Shown one piece after another: positions 44,800-56,299 of a DNA stretch of 64,000 nucleotides. The stretch lies in the NCBI RefSeq assembly GCF_024679095.1, contig NC_066530.1, positions 20,012,310 through 20,076,309 on the forward strand, written 5' to 3'. The position numbers and the translations under genes are program-made. Numbering within the stretch: the stretch's first letter is position 1; the number at the start of each line of letters is the position of its first letter. The notes below the pieces were generated by a model, which did not search any database, was not told where the DNA came from, and saw nothing but the letters and a program-made list of their open reading frames with translations. Source of the stretch: Eriocheir sinensis (lineage: Eukaryota; Arthropoda; Malacostraca; Decapoda; Varunidae).

Positions 44800-45640
44800 C
44801 CCCTCCTGACACAGCGCCTCACACAGTACATCAGCTTCTTGGTACACAGGAGACAGGCACCTGAAAGGAGCCCTGTGCATTATTATCCAGATCCAGATCC
44901 AAATCCAGAATGTTTGATAATATGGCCTAAAGTCTTGTGGGGGGGTGTTGTGTTAAGGGAATACACTGGACACGCCTTGTTCTTTGCACGACCTCACTAG
45001 TTCTCCCTTCAAATGTCTCGTCAGGTTGCCTTAGCAGAGCCCTATGTCAACCTGGCTGCTGGTGTATGTAGGGAGAGGGAAATAATAAATGTAGGATATA
45101 TGTATAGCTTTTGTTTGATTCATAAGACATGGTTTGAGTTCTTTATTGTTCTACTATTCGCCTTTCAGATAACCAAGATGTGTCGCCCGTGGTCGTTGTC
45201 TTCCCCTCTGGCTGTCCTCCTCCAAGCCAGCAGGGAATGGAAAGTGAAGAGGAGCATCACAGCCACTGTTTTTCAGCTACGTTACTTCTGGGTCTAATAT
45301 AAGAGTGGTTTTCCATGTATAGTCCTTTATTGTGGGTGATGTTGGTGGTTGGCTGCCTCTCATTCTCTTTCTGCTTCTTCCTCTCATCCTCTTCCTGTTT
45401 CTGCTTCTCATCTTCCTTCTCTTCTGCTTTTTCTCATCCTATTCATGCTTTTGTCTCTCATTTTCTTCCTGCTTCTTCCTCTCATCCTCTTTCGGCTTCT
45501 TGTCTTTTAGGTCTTGTTAAATAGGATAGTGAATGAATAGTATAAGTCAAGGGGATATATAGTTCAAGTTATGATCAAGAATTTCAAATGGGGGGTCAAA
45601 TATCCATTGGAAAACTAATACAAACAGTGATCAGTCTCTT
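44800..45640. other. Intergenic or intronic sequence of unclear status
   Basis: Contains possible splice-bounded segments (45035-45070, 45170-45298) noted under the weak candidate gene, and a TTCT/CTTC-rich block at 45358-45515. No recognised protein. Confidence 0.35.
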
Positions 45641-45685
45641 ATATGAAGGTGCACCACGCTGAGGGGTCAAACCTGCATCCCTTAA

Positions 45686-45790
45686 CCCGGTAGCAGCGAC
45701 GGGCCAAATTTGTGGCTTTACCGTGTGCCAGCGACGGGCCAATTTTTTGCCATTATATAATCCCCCCAAAATAGATGATGCATAAACACT
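45686..45790 (+). mobile_element. TTAA-type MITE, partial copy 3
   Basis: TTAA (45682-45685) is followed by CCCGGTAGCAGCGACGGGCC, a second gccagcgacgggccaatttt block and the agatgatgcataaac end segment. The right end is not clear. Confidence 0.5.
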
Positions 45791-46164
45791 GATTCCATCT
45801 CAGGTGACAACAAGCCAGATGAAAATTCCCTCCCTATAGACAATAAAGGAAGAGTATAACCACTCTGTTGCTGGTGATTGCTTGACACATGACCAGATTG
45901 GGGTTGGGCACCTGTTCAAGAGGGGGCATGCTTCCTTTTTATCTATCCGTAGGGAGGGGCATCTAAACTGACTCGCAGGTATTTGAGGTGGAGCTGATTA
46001 TACCACTATGCAGGAGCTGTCCCGTGTAAGTTGACTGGCTCTTTCTCTTCTTCTGTCACACCTCGTCTTCCTCCTTATCCATATCCATCCCTCATGCCTC
46101 TTTAGGGACTGACCCGCCTGATGTGGAATGCCTCCCAACTCACTCCACCAGCGGGACATCTCTT

Positions 46165-46245
46165 TGACTGACTGGTTAAGGAATGGCTTTTCCATCTAGC
46201 CGGTTGCTGGTTCGATCCCCAGGGCTGGCAAAACCCTATCTTGGT
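46165..46245 (+). mobile_element. tRNA-like SINE head
   Basis: gactggttaaggaatggctt and GGTTCGATCCC (B box) form a tRNA-like half; the A box is degenerate. Confidence 0.5.
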
Positions 46246-46324
46246 CTAGATTAATTTCTTGCGTGTTTTGTGGCATGCAGAGGTTGTGTGGAGGTATGGG
46301 AAAGTAGATATTCAGGGCATTACT

Positions 46325-46680
46325 TCTTTTGTCTTCCTCTTCCTCCTCCTCCTCTTTGTCCCTCCATCATGCCTCTTGTCTTCCTCCTCTTTCCTGTTTC
46401 TCCTTTGTGCTTTGTTTTCCTCCTCTTTGTCTGTCCATCATGCCTCTTGTCTTCCTCCTCCTCTTTCCTGTTCCTCCTTCGTGCTTTGTTTTCCTCCTCT
46501 TCCTCCTCTTTGTCCATCCCTTATGTTTTGTCTTCCTCCTCCTCTTTCCTGTTCCTCCTTCATGCCTTGTTTTCCTCCTCCTCCTCCTCCTCTTTGTCCA
46601 TCTGCCATACCTCTTGCCTTCCTCCTCCTCATCCTTCCTGACCTTTCTGCCTTCTGTCTTTCTTATTCCTGAGGTCTTCT
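46325..46680. repeat. CTCCTC-rich degenerate tandem repeat
   Basis: Repeated tttcctgttcctccttcatg with cctcctcctcctctttgtc; period about 60-90 bp. The open frames through it are low-complexity. Confidence 0.85.
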
Positions 46681-46849
46681 GTTCACCCTCATATCTACAA
46701 TAGAAGCGTTAGTGAATTCCAAAGTTCCTCCAAATATGAGTATCTTGTGAATGCTTGTGGTTTAAGTTACAGTATTGCATGAGTGAATTTTAAAGTTCCT
46801 CCTATAATGAGTATCTTGTGAACGGCTTGTGGTTTGAGTTTTAGCATTA

Positions 46850-47150
46850 CATGACATTTCACCCTCCGATAACATCTCACTAGTTATCTGCAGGTGAACT
46901 TTTTCCTTAACCCATCCACTGCGAATGGCATGGATTTGACCTTCACTGGTAGCCTGGTAACATATGATCCCAGGTCTTTCTCTGCCTCTGTGGTGGATAG
47001 TGGAGTGTTTCCCATGTGGTATTGGTATGCTGGATTTCCCCTCCCAAGGTGCATGACTACATTTTTCTTCATTGAGATGTAGCAGCCACTTTTTGTTCCA
47101 TTCCTGTAGCTTGGTGATGTCGTCTTGTAGGAAATCCACAGTCAAAGGGT
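46850..47150 (-). pseudogene. LINE reverse-transcriptase fragment
   Basis: On the minus strand DDITKLQEWNKKWLLHLNEE and, frameshifted, HLGRGNPAYQYHMGNTPLST and TEAEKDLGSYVTRLPVK. Same element segment as 16965-17215, inverted. Confidence 0.75.
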
Positions 47151-47414
47151 TAATTAATGATTATCAGGTCTTTCTCTCAACACAACAGCAATACATCAGC
47201 CAATTAGCTAGACTCCAGGATAGATCTGGCCTGAGGGGAAAAGTTTATTTAACAGAGTAGCAAGATTTGATAGAGCTGAAACAATGCAAAATAACCAATT
47301 CCTTACTTTACAGCAAAACAATATGTGAAAAACTTTCAATAAAATGAACACAATGCTAAGTTTTACTTTTTTTCCTTTCTTAAATCAACTGAGTAAATAT
47401 TTAACAAGGCTTTT

Positions 47415-47540
47415 ATAGGAGTTGTGAGCATTTCCAGGTGTAGCTGTATGACCCTGGTGGTAGTCCGACCCGTACCATGAACCTAAAGAAACACTTATTA
47501 GAATCCAATTAAAATCTCGTTTTTGGCCTTTGGAAATTGC
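47415..47540 (-). repeat. Dispersed repeat R1, copy
   Basis: atttccaggtgtagctgtat, gaccctggtggtagt and cgtaccatgaacctaaagaa followed by attagaatccaattaaaatc. Confidence 0.75.
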
Positions 47541-47589
47541 TGGAGTGAGAGGCGTAAGCATCTGAGAATATCAACTTTTACTCCTGGCA

Positions 47590-48070
47590 AGTCACGTGAG
47601 GTAGAAGAGGAGAGGAAGGGTGAGGAGGGAGTGGGACATGAACCAGTGGGCAAGGAGATGATAGATGCTGCATGTAAGAGGTTAGAGCAAATATCGTAAG
47701 AGAAGAGGGTGAAAAGGGAGAGAGATGAACAGGCAGGTAAGGAGATGGATGCTGTATGGTTAAGTCTATTTGGCATGAGTCTATAGTAATGTGGATTGAT
47801 ATATTTGTCTACAACTGTCCTAAGAGAAGAAGGATGAAGGAGGGAGAGAAGGGAATGAGGGATGAACAGGCAGATAAGGAGATGGATGCTGTATGGTTAA
47901 GGCTACTGTGCATGAGTCTATAGTAATGTGGATTGATATATTTGTCTACAACTGTCCTGAGAGTAGAAGGTGAAGGAGGGAGAGAAGGGAATGAGAGATG
48001 AACTGGCCAGGTAAGGAGATAGATGTTGTATGGTTAAGTCTAGTGGGCATGAATTTATAAGTAATGTAGA
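47590..48070. repeat. Tandem array of about 130-bp units
   Basis: Three to four units share gaacaggcagataaggagat, ggatgctgtatggttaag and tagtaatgtggattgatata. Confidence 0.9.
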
Positions 48071-48252
48071 TTGGTTCGACCTTGTTCAACTTCTTGTCTC
48101 GTTTTTTTACATATGGTGCTGGGCAAATTACAACTATCATTATTATTATTATACAACACCTGCAGCCCATAGAAAAAGTCTCGCATTGTAGTTTAAAGCA
48201 AAATAGAACACGAGGAGACTTGAGATGGTGGTCAGGGTAGTGGACATACACA

Positions 48253-48253
<1 letters not shown>

Positions 48254-48298
<45 letters not shown>

Positions 48299-48306
48299 AA
48301 AAAAAA
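48254..48306. repeat. (CA)n microsatellite with poly-A
   Basis: About 20 CA units followed by an A run. Confidence 0.95.
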
Positions 48307-48639
48307 AGCTGATCCAACCCGAGCAAAACTCTACGCTCTCAGTCCCCACATTTCAATACGTCCTCGTCTTCGTCCTCCTCCTGCTCCTCCTCGTCCTCCT
48401 CCTCTTGATTCTCGCAAGGACTGGATCCCAAGAAGCCGAAGATCAGAAAATCGGAGAAAAAGGACGAGGAGGAAGAGAAGGCGAGGGGGAGAGAGAGAGA
48501 CATCAAAACTCTCCCTCTCACAACCCCTGTCGGCACCCTCTTCATGGGCCGTCACTGCGAAGGACTAAAATCTTTACACAACCACAGTAGCTTCTGTTTT
48601 CCTATTCCCAAGCGTGAGAGAGCTTCTGCCTTTGATGTT

Positions 48640-49015
48640 TCCTGACGTATTAGCAATATTAACAAGGCATTGGGAGTCTCCTTGCTGCTAATATAGGTTT
48701 ATGGACATATATTATTACCAGAACTGTTAAGCACTCTTGCGTGTGTTAGCATAGAGTATTAGCGATATTAGCAAGGCACTGGGAGTCTCCTTGCTGCTAA
48801 TATAGGCTTATGGACATATACTATTACTAGAACTGTTAAGCACTCTTGCGTGTGTTAGCGATATTAGCAAGGCATTGGGAGTCTCCTTGCTGCTAATACA
48901 GGCTTATAGGCATATACTATCACAAGAACTGTTAAGCACTCTTGCGTGTGTTAGCATAGGGTATTAGGGATATTAGCAAGGCATTGAGAGTCTCCTATAC
49001 TAAGACAGGCTCATA
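48640..49015. repeat. Tandem array of about 105-bp units
   Basis: Four units share attagcaaggcattgggagt, ctccttgctgctaatatagg and aactgttaagcactcttgcg. Each unit contains a small inverted pair (ttagcaagg/ccttgctgctaa). Confidence 0.9.
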
Positions 49016-49333
49016 AAACTGCCCATGGAAATACTAACACCACCCACACAACCTCTACGAAAGCCTTACCAAATGCGTGTGTGTGTGTGTGTGTGTGTAA
49101 GCCCGAAATGTATGAGGATATGAGACAAGATCTAAATTAAACCTAAGCAGACCCTTGGGAAGCCCGCTCATGCATCTGTTATGGGAACGGCAAAGGAAAA
49201 TAAAAACTGTCATAGGAAAAATAAAAGGGGAAAAAATGTTGGAACTAATTAAGTGGTGGGAATTCAAGGAGGTAACATGAAAGTTTTCTTAAGGGATATT
49301 TCTGGCCTTGATATATTGTGGGTGTCGAGATAA

Positions 49334-49526
<193 letters not shown>

Positions 49527-49993
49527 CAAAAAGTACATCAGAAAAAAGGAAATCTGATATGCCATCCCTATCAGCTAATATAATTTCAGGAGTCGTAATC
49601 TACGGATTCCTCAAACTTCCATTCTGTCCGATCCTCGACTTCTCAGTAAATAAATATCTCCATACGCTCATCTTTCTTAATCTAAATCACTCCTTTTTCA
49701 TCTCCATCTCTTGTGTCTGTACCGCCTCCTCTTCCTTCTTCAAGACCTCCAGCGTACCTATCCCTACCTATCCCTTCTTTTCCGGTTTTTCTCATTACTT
49801 TATTCATTCCTATCTTATCTCTTTCCCGTTTTCGTTTTCCCTTTCCTTTCCTTTTCCTCCCTTCCTTTCCTTCCCCTGCTCCTATTTATCATTCTTCTCA
49901 CCTTCCCTCGACTTCTCGACTTCCAGAGATGTTTTTATACAGGAAGAATCGTGATGGTATTGGCTGTGTGTCTTTGGGTGTTCGTGTGATTAA

Positions 49994-50206
49994 AGCCCCG
50001 TTCACAGTGTGCCGACTCTGGGCCACGACAACCCATCGACTTTTATGCCCCCTTCACACTAGTCCGAATCAGCATCCGGGGATCGTTTCTAGTCCTCCTT
50101 CCGATCATGTGCGACCCTTTCACATCAACATTTCACACCCGAGACCTCGTATACCCCGAGTCGCCGGGTTGTCGTGGGCCAGAGTCGGCACAGTGTGAAC
50201 AGGGCT
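49994..50206 (+). mobile_element. Palindromic MITE with TAA target duplication (Harbinger-like)
   Basis: The 213-bp element starts AGCCCCGTTCACAGTGTGCC and ends with its near-perfect inverse; terminal inverted repeats run about 42 bp. Flanking TAA (49991-49993 and 50207-50209) fits the TWA duplication of PIF/Harbinger elements. A TTAA reading cannot be excluded. No coding content. Confidence 0.7.
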
Positions 50207-50554
50207 TAAGGCCCTAATTGTTAAACGTCGCTGGCTACCATTAAGACTATTTCCTAGGGTATCAGAGAAGAAGAACAAGAAGAACACAACAACAGGCCCT
50301 CAGAAACACAAAATCCTGCATCGTAACACCAACTCCAATGCTTCAACTCTGCCCCGTTAGAAAGACAGACAGACTCGACAAGGCACACAAACGTAGCTAT
50401 AGAGGAGAGGACGGAACGCAAACACAAGGCAATCGATATGGACGTGTGGTAAACGAGGCTCATCTATAAGACCACACGAAGGTATAGAGTTTAGTAGAAA
50501 GATACGTGGGCGGCCCTCTATTCTCAGCCGCATCCGCCTCCTACATCAAAGAGG

Positions 50555-50985
50555 GGGTCAATTGGGTTCTAATGAGTGCTTTTTTTCACGTTCACGGTAC
50601 AGAAGAAGGGTCAAACTACCACCAGGGTCATAAAAGTGCCCCCTGGAAATACTCCGCCTCGCACATCAACTAGTTTAAGATGACAAAGATTTTCACGTTC
50701 ACGGTACAGAAGAACAGGGTCATAAAAGTGCCTCTGAAAATACTCCGCCGCACATCAACCATCAACTAGTTTAAGAGGCACGTTCACGGTACAGAAGAAG
50801 GGTCACATCAACTAGTTTAAGAGGCCAAAAGTCAATCGTTCACGGTACAGAAGTAGGGTATAACTACCTCCAGGGTCATGAAAGTGTTTCACGTTCACGG
50901 TACAGAAGAAGGGTCAAACTACCTTCAAACTACCTCCCCTGGAAATGCTCGAAACTCCCACGAAAGCCTTGTCAAATAGGTGTGC
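50555..50985 (+). repeat. Dispersed repeat R1, nested or tandem copies
   Basis: gttcacggtacagaagaagg followed by gtcaaactaccaccagggtc occurs at least five times in full or part (50600, 50700, 50770, 50845, 50895). The block ends in aaactcccacgaaagccttg. Confidence 0.8.
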
Positions 50986-51145
50986 TCCGTTTCCCGTAAA
51001 ATCTGACCTGAAGAAGAAAAAAAGGAAGAAAAAGAGAGAAAAAAAAGTTGAACAAAAGTCTAAGTTAAGTACAGCAAGAGTCTCCTTAATAAGATCCATG
51101 TAATTATGACCTTGATAATTAACTTTTTTTTCATTAAGGGTATTT

Positions 51146-51147
<2 letters not shown>

Positions 51148-51193
<46 letters not shown>

Positions 51194-51466
51194 AAAGGAG
51201 AAGAAGAAGTAAAAGGAGAACAAGAACAAATAGTATAATAATAAAAAGAAGAAAAAAAAGGAGGAGGAGGAAGAAAAAGAAGGACGTACCACCACAACCA
51301 CCACCTCCACCACTCTCGTCTCCTATAGGAAAGCTAACACATCTCCTCCTCCTCCTCCTCCTCCTCCTCCTCCTCCTCCTTCTCCTCCTCCTCATAATCT
51401 CGTTTCATCTCAGCTTTCCTCTCCTTCTCCTGAGCGGGAAATCGAATGAGGTTGAGGAAACGTAAT

Positions 51467-51557
<91 letters not shown>
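51148..51557. repeat. Microsatellite cluster (TAG, CCT, GA)
   Basis: TAG array 51148-51192, AAG-rich stretch, CCT array 51343-51393, GA array 51471-51557. Confidence 0.95.
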
Positions 51558-51560
<3 letters not shown>

Positions 51561-51689
51561 GGGGGTTGCGGTAGGGTGGTTAAGTGCATCAAGATCTTGT
51601 TTCCCTTCATAAAGAGTTGTCGTGAGGGAGATTAGGAAGTCATAAAGGCATTGGAGCCCTCTTAAGGCGGATCAGAACCCCTACCCCGT

Positions 51690-51917
51690 CCCTCTCTCTC
51701 TCTCTCTCTCTTTGATGTGTCCTTCCCTTGGTCAATGTCTTAAGTCGAATGTTTATTTTTCTTCTCTCTATGTGTGTTTTAGCGAGTGTGTTTGGCGTCC
51801 TAGAAGGCCATGTGTGTGTGTGCGTGTGTGTGTATGTGTGTGTGTGTGTGTGGGGGGGGGGGGGTTGGGGGTTGTGATGCTTGACCTCCCTTCCCTTTCT
51901 TTCTCTTAATTTCTATC

Positions 51918-51949
<32 letters not shown>

Positions 51950-52000
51950 GCTATCTAACTATCTATCTATCAATCTATCTATCTATCTACGGCAGCATCA
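51690..52000. repeat. CT, GT, G-run and CTAT microsatellites
   Basis: CT 51690-51712, GT 51810-51850 with a G12 run, (CTAT)n 51917-51990. Confidence 0.9.
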
Positions 52001-52204
52001 GGGACCCAGCTCTTTAGTTCCAACATTACTCTCTGAAAAATAAGTCTCAGGCCGCCTTAAAACACGTCTAGTATATGTAAAAGACCCATTGTGGTGGTAC
52101 TCTGTCTGGTCCTTCAGTGCTTCTATGGCCCAGCGCCCTGTGACTCGTAAATCCAGCCCTGGTAGTATATTCTCAAACATTTCAGAGCAGACACACATTT
52201 GGTA

Positions 52205-52400
52205 AAGCTTTCGTAGAGGTTGCGCGTGTTAGTATTCCCATGGGTAGTCTTATGAGCCTAGTATTAATCTGACAAGGTTTTGGTAGAGGTTATGGATGTT
52301 AGTATGCCCATGGGTAGTGTTATGAGCCTAGTGAGAGTGTAACAAGGCTTTTCTGCACCATGAACGTGAAAAAACACATATGAGAACCCGACTTGGGAAA
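52205..52400 (-). repeat. Dispersed repeat R1, two divergent copies
   Basis: cccatgggtagtsttatgag with cctagt occurs twice, then cgtgaaaaaacacatatgag. More diverged than other R1 copies. Confidence 0.6.
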
Positions 52401-52900
52401 TTGATGTTGGGAGAGCCGAGAGCGTCTGCAGAGAAAACAGACCCAGAACAGAAGTTATAGAAGACGAAAAAGAAGAACAGGATATAAAACAAGAAGAATA
52501 AGAATAAGAAGCTGCTCAGTACTGAAAGACTAGCTAAGAGGACGAGAAAAAGAGGAAAAAAATAAATTGAGGAAAAAAAAGAAGGAAAAAAGATAAAGAA
52601 AATGAAGAATAAGATTAAGCAAACGACAGATCACGCCACGAGAGGTCACAAGTATATATATTATCATAAGACAACAAACTAAGATGGATGCTGAAAACAC
52701 TATGGTATATGGAGGTTCCTAGGGCGTCCAACTAGCACGTACGGCAGCCATAAACAACATTCAAGGGATGGGATGTGCGTGTGGCGGCCCGGAGCGGACA
52801 CACACTAATAAGATATACGGCGAGAGAGACTTTGAAGTTTAAAAAGGAAAGTCGATGGGATGAAAGATGTGAGGGGGAGGATGGGAGGGGATAGGGGATG
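52400..52900. other. A-rich sequence without recognised features
   Basis: AAGAA-rich stretch at 52455-52620, then unique sequence. No gene seen. Confidence 0.4.
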
Positions 52901-52931
52901 TGTGTGTGTAGGGGGGTGGGGGGGGGGAAGT

Positions 52932-52932
52932 G

Positions 52933-52990
<58 letters not shown>
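52932..52990. repeat. (GT)n microsatellite
   Basis: About 28 GT units preceded by G runs. Confidence 0.95.
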
Positions 52991-52996
<6 letters not shown>

Positions 52997-53188
52997 TTAG
53001 TTTTCTTTTTTTTTTCCTTCTTTCACTGCATAATTCTCCTCCTCCTCCTCCTCAATTCCTCCTCCTCCTCTTCATCTTCATCATAATTACTTCTATCTAT
53101 TCAACCATCCTCTTCCTCCTCCTCCTCCTCTTCCTTCTTTGCATGACTGATGAACCGCCAGTGATCACATGCAAAAATATACCTAATG

Positions 53189-53441
<253 letters not shown>

Positions 53442-53479
53442 AAAATCATCATCATCATCTACTCACCAATCTTCACTAG

Positions 53480-53568
53480 TGCCCCCTTCCACCCGGCCGC
53501 GAGGTACCGCCAAAACGTCCTGATCAGCCGCAGCCTCGCCCAACCACTGGAAAGACCGGGAGTATCAG
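53480..53568 (+). other. Possible isolated exon (GC-rich, splice-bounded)
   Basis: A non-repetitive GC-rich 89-bp segment lies between cttcactag and gtgagc and is open in one frame (CPLPPGREVPPKRPDQPQPR). It could be a leader exon of the gene at 56757. It has no homology I can name. Confidence 0.2.
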
Positions 53569-53659
53569 GTGAGCGCCGAAACAACCGACAAAGTTCCCGC
53601 CCTGACGCGAAGAATAGGAGCTCCCGCGGCTTATTATGCTGGAGCGAAACTCGGCCCTG

Positions 53660-53988
53660 ATACGTAACTAGGATTGGGTAGAGGCTGGTAGTGGTAGTGG
53701 TGGTGATGGTGTTGGTGTGGATGGAGATGATGACGAGAGTGGAGGAGGAGGAAATACGGAGAACGGAGAGGATAAGAGGAGGAAAATTGAAAGTAGAAAG
53801 AGGATGAGGAGAAAGACGAGATAAAAGAGGAGAAAAAAGGAGGAGAAAGAAGAGAAGGAGGAATAATGAGAGTACGTAGAAAGAGAAGGAGGAGGAGGAG
53901 AAGAGGAAAAAAAGGAGGAAAAATGAAAGTGGAAAGAGGAGAAGGAGGAGGAGGAGGAATAAGATAGAAGGGAAAAAAAATGAAGGAT

Positions 53989-54040
<52 letters not shown>

Positions 54041-54297
54041 CATTGCACTGCGCCTAACAAGACACATTGGAAATACAAGTTGTCCAGGTGAAGGAAATGA
54101 CAGGTATAAAACGTTGCCAGCTCAGGTCCATGACTTGACTGTGACCTGAGTGAGTGAGTGAGTGAGTGAGTGCGTGAGGGAGGGAGGGAGAGGGAGGTAG
54201 AGAGAAAGAGAAATAGATAGATAGATATATGGAGAAAACGAAGGATAGAGAAAAAAAAGGAAAATAGATGATTATGATGGAATAAAGAAGACGAATG

Positions 54298-54356
<59 letters not shown>

Positions 54357-54370
54357 ACATCTTACACAAA
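53660..54370. repeat. Low-complexity GGA/GA-rich block with CT and AAG arrays
   Basis: TGGTGG-rich start, GA-rich middle, CT array 53993-54034, GAGT array 54149-54171, ATA and AAG arrays 54295-54357. Confidence 0.9.
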
Positions 54371-54512
54371 CACGTAAGGTTAATCAGGTGGAAGAAGAGG
54401 AAGATGGAGAGTCAATTGGAAGTCTGTGTGTTGACATTATGGAGGAGGAGGAGGAGGAGGAGGAGGAAGAAGATAGGTAGATATTTAAATTCAATGTCTT
54501 CTAACTTTCTTT

Positions 54513-54515
<3 letters not shown>

Positions 54516-54580
<65 letters not shown>
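54516..54580. repeat. (CT)n microsatellite
   Basis: About 32 CT units. Confidence 0.95.
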
Positions 54581-54582
<2 letters not shown>

Positions 54583-54827
54583 CTCGTAATTCTAAGCTCA
54601 AATCTCTCTCTCTATATTTTTTCACCTCCTTTCCAATCTGTCGGTAATTGAACCTTTGCCCTCTCATTTGACCCCACTCCTGTCCTCTCACTGCCCCCTC
54701 TCCCCCCTCCCTCTCCCATCTCCCTCCCTCCCTCTTCCTCCTATCTTCCTCTTTCCCTCCTCCTCCTCCTCTTCGTTTTCGTAATTTTTGTCACTTAATG
54801 AGCAAAGGATTGACAGAGTGTTTGTCG

Positions 54828-54947
<120 letters not shown>

Positions 54948-55197
54948 CACTAATTTCTTTCTTTTCTTTCTTTTTCTTTCTTCCTTCCTTCCTTCCCTCA
55001 TTGCCTTCCTTTTCTTCCTCCATTTCTTCCTTCCTTATTTCCTTCCTTCCCTAATTCCTTCCTTCTTTCCTTATCTTCCTTCCTTCCTTCCTTTCTCTTT
55101 TTTCCTTTCTTTCATCTTAAAAAAAACTTGATTAGGATCTGAACGTAAACAAACAAACAAGAAGCGAATTAAACAACGAAGAAAACAACATCAACTC

Positions 55198-55199
<2 letters not shown>

Positions 55200-55232
<33 letters not shown>

Positions 55233-55255
55233 GATATCTACTAGACATTCCCTCC

Positions 55256-55303
<48 letters not shown>

Positions 55304-55335
55304 CGCTCCCTCATAATATAACCAGCCATTCCTGT

Positions 55336-55407
<72 letters not shown>
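55200..55407. repeat. Alternating GA / CT / GA microsatellites
   Basis: GA 55200-55230, CT 55260-55300, GA 55337-55407. The adjacent GA and CT arrays could form perfect hairpins. Confidence 0.95.
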
Positions 55408-55411
<4 letters not shown>

Positions 55412-55449
55412 TTTCAATTAAGGGAGATACATAAACACGCTCTCTTTAA

Positions 55450-55808
55450 TCTCCCTTCCTTCCTTCCTTCCTTCCTTCCTTCCATTATTCCCTGTTCTTT
55501 CCTCCTCCCTTCCTACCCTTCCTTCTCCATTCCCCTCCCTCCCTCCCTCTCGTCTCCATCCCTCCCTTTCTGCATAATTTCTCCCTCCCTCCCTTCCTTC
55601 CTTCCTTCCTTTCTTCCTCATTCCAGTTACATTTCTCCCCTTCTATACATTTCCTCCTCCCTCCTGCCTTCCCTCCCTCCTCCCCTCTACTCCCTCCCTC
55701 CCTTCTATCCCCTCTCCCTTCCTCCTCTCCCTCCCTTTCCTCCCTGCTATAGACATCATGGAGAACATGCAAGGTAGTTAGTTCGGAGGCAGAGGAAGGT
55801 GAGGTAGC

Positions 55809-55850
<42 letters not shown>

Positions 55851-55860
55851 GGGGTAGTAC
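55450..55860. repeat. Pyrimidine-rich tract and (TAG)n
   Basis: CCTT/CCCT-rich to 55745, then TAG array 55805-55840. No gene. Confidence 0.9.
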
Positions 55861-56004
55861 ATAAAAACATAAGAACGTAAGGAGTCTGCAAGAGACCGGT
55901 TGGCCTATACATAGTAGTCGTGGTAGTGATGGTGGTAATGGCAGCAGTAGTAATAGTAATAGTAGTTGTAGTCAAGCATGTTTCGATCTTACATTCATTT
56001 GTCA

Positions 56005-56106
<102 letters not shown>

Positions 56107-56299
56107 GTTGTGCTTATTTTTAACTATTCCATTTATTTATTTACCTCAACGTAAGACAAATAATGATATTCATGAACGACTCAACTTTTCTTCTTCATTA
56201 TTTTGATTTTATTTTATGGCTAATCAAACTTCTTGATATTTTTTTCATGGTGTGAATATTGTAATTTCTTCTATCGGTTTTCCGGCTTTTGAGTGACGC

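Noticed and set aside
51998..52198. 66-codon minus-strand open frame (LPGLDLRVTGRWAIEALKD)
   Set aside because: Looks protein-like but has no splice signals or recognised family; perhaps a transposon scrap. Not enough support to annotate.
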